Shown piece after piece: positions 32,550 to 33,118 of a stretch of DNA of 33,118 nt. How positions within the stretch are numbered: the first letter of the stretch is position 1; each line of letters starts with the position of its first letter. This stretch comes from Muribaculaceae bacterium Isolate-036 (Harlan) (GTDB lineage: Bacteria; Bacteroidota; Bacteroidia; Bacteroidales; Muribaculaceae), in assembly GCA_003833075.1 (NCBI GenBank), contig RIAY01000025.1, positions 1-33,118 of the forward strand. The letters run 5' to 3'. The notes beneath the pieces are model-generated. The model did no database searches, was not told where the DNA came from, and worked only from the letters and a program-made list of their open reading frames with translations. Made by a program: the position numbers and the translations under genes.

Positions 32550-32894
32550 AATACCTTGCGTTTATAATGTCAACGCAAAGTTACGAAAAAAGTTTTACAT
32601 AAATGTAAAATTGTGCAATTAAATTTGACCGTACTATCCATTGGAGCATTAATAAACAATAAGAGGCCATAGAAATCCAGTCTGACTTGGTCAGAAAATA
32701 GGTCAGAAAGTAGGTCAGAAAACCGACATGTCGGGAAAATGCCGTCAGAAGAATAGAACAAAGTCGAATTAAAAATTTTAAGTTTCGCAAGTACTGATTT
32801 CCAGAGGTAGAGTCATAAAAAAACGACATGGATTCTTGCCTAATTGCAGGAAAATGAGCAATTTTAAGTACCACCCAAAAACTAACTCAAAGCC
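32550..32894. other. Intergenic region between toxin and right-hand IS
   Basis: Besides the GTCAGA cluster, this region contains an AT-rich start (32560-32640) where the toxin-antitoxin promoter should lie; on the minus strand an AACTTTG-like element occurs near 32575-32582. The presumed IS end lies somewhere after about 32770. I see no further gene. Confidence 0.4.
32681..32749. repeat. Second GTCAGA cluster, with a 12-bp tandem array
   Basis: GTCAGA occurs on the plus strand at 32690-32695, 32702-32707 and 32714-32719 in a 12-bp tandem array (GGTCAGAAAnnn), and again at 32744-32749. A reverse copy, TCTGAC, lies at 32681-32686. A perfect 12-bp palindrome, CCGACATGTCGG, lies inside the cluster (32723-32734). 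No intact gene follows; the transposase gene begins 145 bases downstream. Confidence 0.55.
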
Positions 32895-33118
32895 ATGTCG
32901 ATACACAAAATTACACCTTTTCTCTCGGATATCAAAGATTTTTTCAATAATTCCGATATGACAGCAGCCATGCATATCATAAGTTAGATTTTTGCTCAGA
33001 TCAAAATGACCGAGCAAGACACGCTTGCAGTAAAAAGCAAGCGCAACTGCGTCTATCGGTTGCTGACAGTATTCCAATGTCTCCTTCTTTTCCCATGTTT
33101 CGGCATCAAAAACGCAAA
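32895..33118 (+). pseudogene. Transposase, N-terminal part with in-frame TAG (cut by window edge)
   Basis: From the ATG at 32895 the frame reads MSIHKITPFLSDIKDFFNNS ... MHIIS, then TAG (32985-32987, codon 31), then IFAQIKMTEQDTLAVKSKRN and CVYRLLTVFQCLLLFPCFGI up to the window edge. The pattern (a short helical start, then LLLFPCFGIKNA) resembles IS4-type transposases of Bacteroidales, from memory. An ATG at 33006 inside the second part could serve as a later start. The catalytic region is outside the window. Eight bases over the start (CCATGTCG, 32893-32900) are complementary to CGACATGG at 32824-32831. Confidence 0.55.

Noticed and set aside
32690..32749. CRISPR array
   Set aside because: The repeated unit is 12 bp with hardly any spacer and there are no cas genes; the array looks like protein-binding boxes.
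24540..32987. Recoding of stop codons to explain the broken genes
   Set aside because: TAG, TGA and TAA are all involved and TAG ends normal genes in the window. No suppressor tRNA or recoding element is seen, so nonsense mutations are simpler.

Overview
The window looks like a chromosomal segment of a gut Bacteroidales bacterium; a Muribaculaceae-type genome is my best guess, by inference only. The evidence is repeated Bacteroidetes-style promoters (TAnnTTTG, often with TTTG about 20 bp upstream), a GLPGLI-family protein, two TonB-dependent or outer-membrane-barrel receptors, an HU-CCDC81-like/SPOR membrane protein, a secreted GH35 beta-galactosidase, and BlaI plus M56 regulators.

Left accessory block (1-8.0 kb): the 5' part of an IS4-type transposase lies at the left edge. 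An orphan BlaI repressor gene follows, with its own promoter and an operator-like dyad. Next come a Vat/CatB-type acetyltransferase and a class A beta-lactamase that overlap by 4 nt, a small resistance module. The region from 2.55 to 3.06 kb holds gene scraps: a zinc-ribbon/YCII chimera, an unidentified C-terminal piece and the first 18 codons of a 4-oxalocrotonate tautomerase. Then come poorly characterised genes (an unknown protein, SEL1-DUF4303, a small unknown, DUF6194), a second zinc-ribbon chimera, and an EFR1-type flavodoxin/ferredoxin protein.

Core-like block (8.2-21.6 kb): secreted beta-galactosidase with a perfect 19-bp terminator stem; a CDF zinc-type transporter; a four-gene minus-strand operon iorA-iorB-aminotransferase-CoA-transferase that reads as a complete route from aromatic amino acids to aryl acetates; divergently, dsbD and a TPR lipoprotein-like partner; an HU/SPOR membrane protein; and a tRNA cluster Gly-Gly-Leu-Leu. 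In that cluster tRNA-Leu and its terminator form a 152/153-bp tandem duplication bounded by a 5-bp GTCTA repeat.

Right accessory block (21.6-33.1 kb): scraps of a HipA-like gene and an IS5-family transposase next to the tRNAs. Then, on the minus strand, a blaI-M56/TonB-receptor-GLPGLI-propeller operon, with two BlaI-type dyads in front of blaI. Further along are a second outer-membrane receptor, preceded by four GTCAGA direct repeats; a membrane-bound winged-helix (ToxR-like, inverted topology) regulator; an XRE antitoxin; and a RelE/HigB-like toxin gene. The 5' part of another transposase lies at the right edge.

The most striking features are in this right block. Four genes (both receptors, the toxin and the edge transposase) each carry a single in-frame stop in an otherwise readable frame, and each of the four stops could come from one C-to-T change. 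The GTCAGA repeat array has the helical-turn spacing expected for a winged-helix regulator encoded next door, and a second GTCAGA cluster sits beside the right-hand IS.
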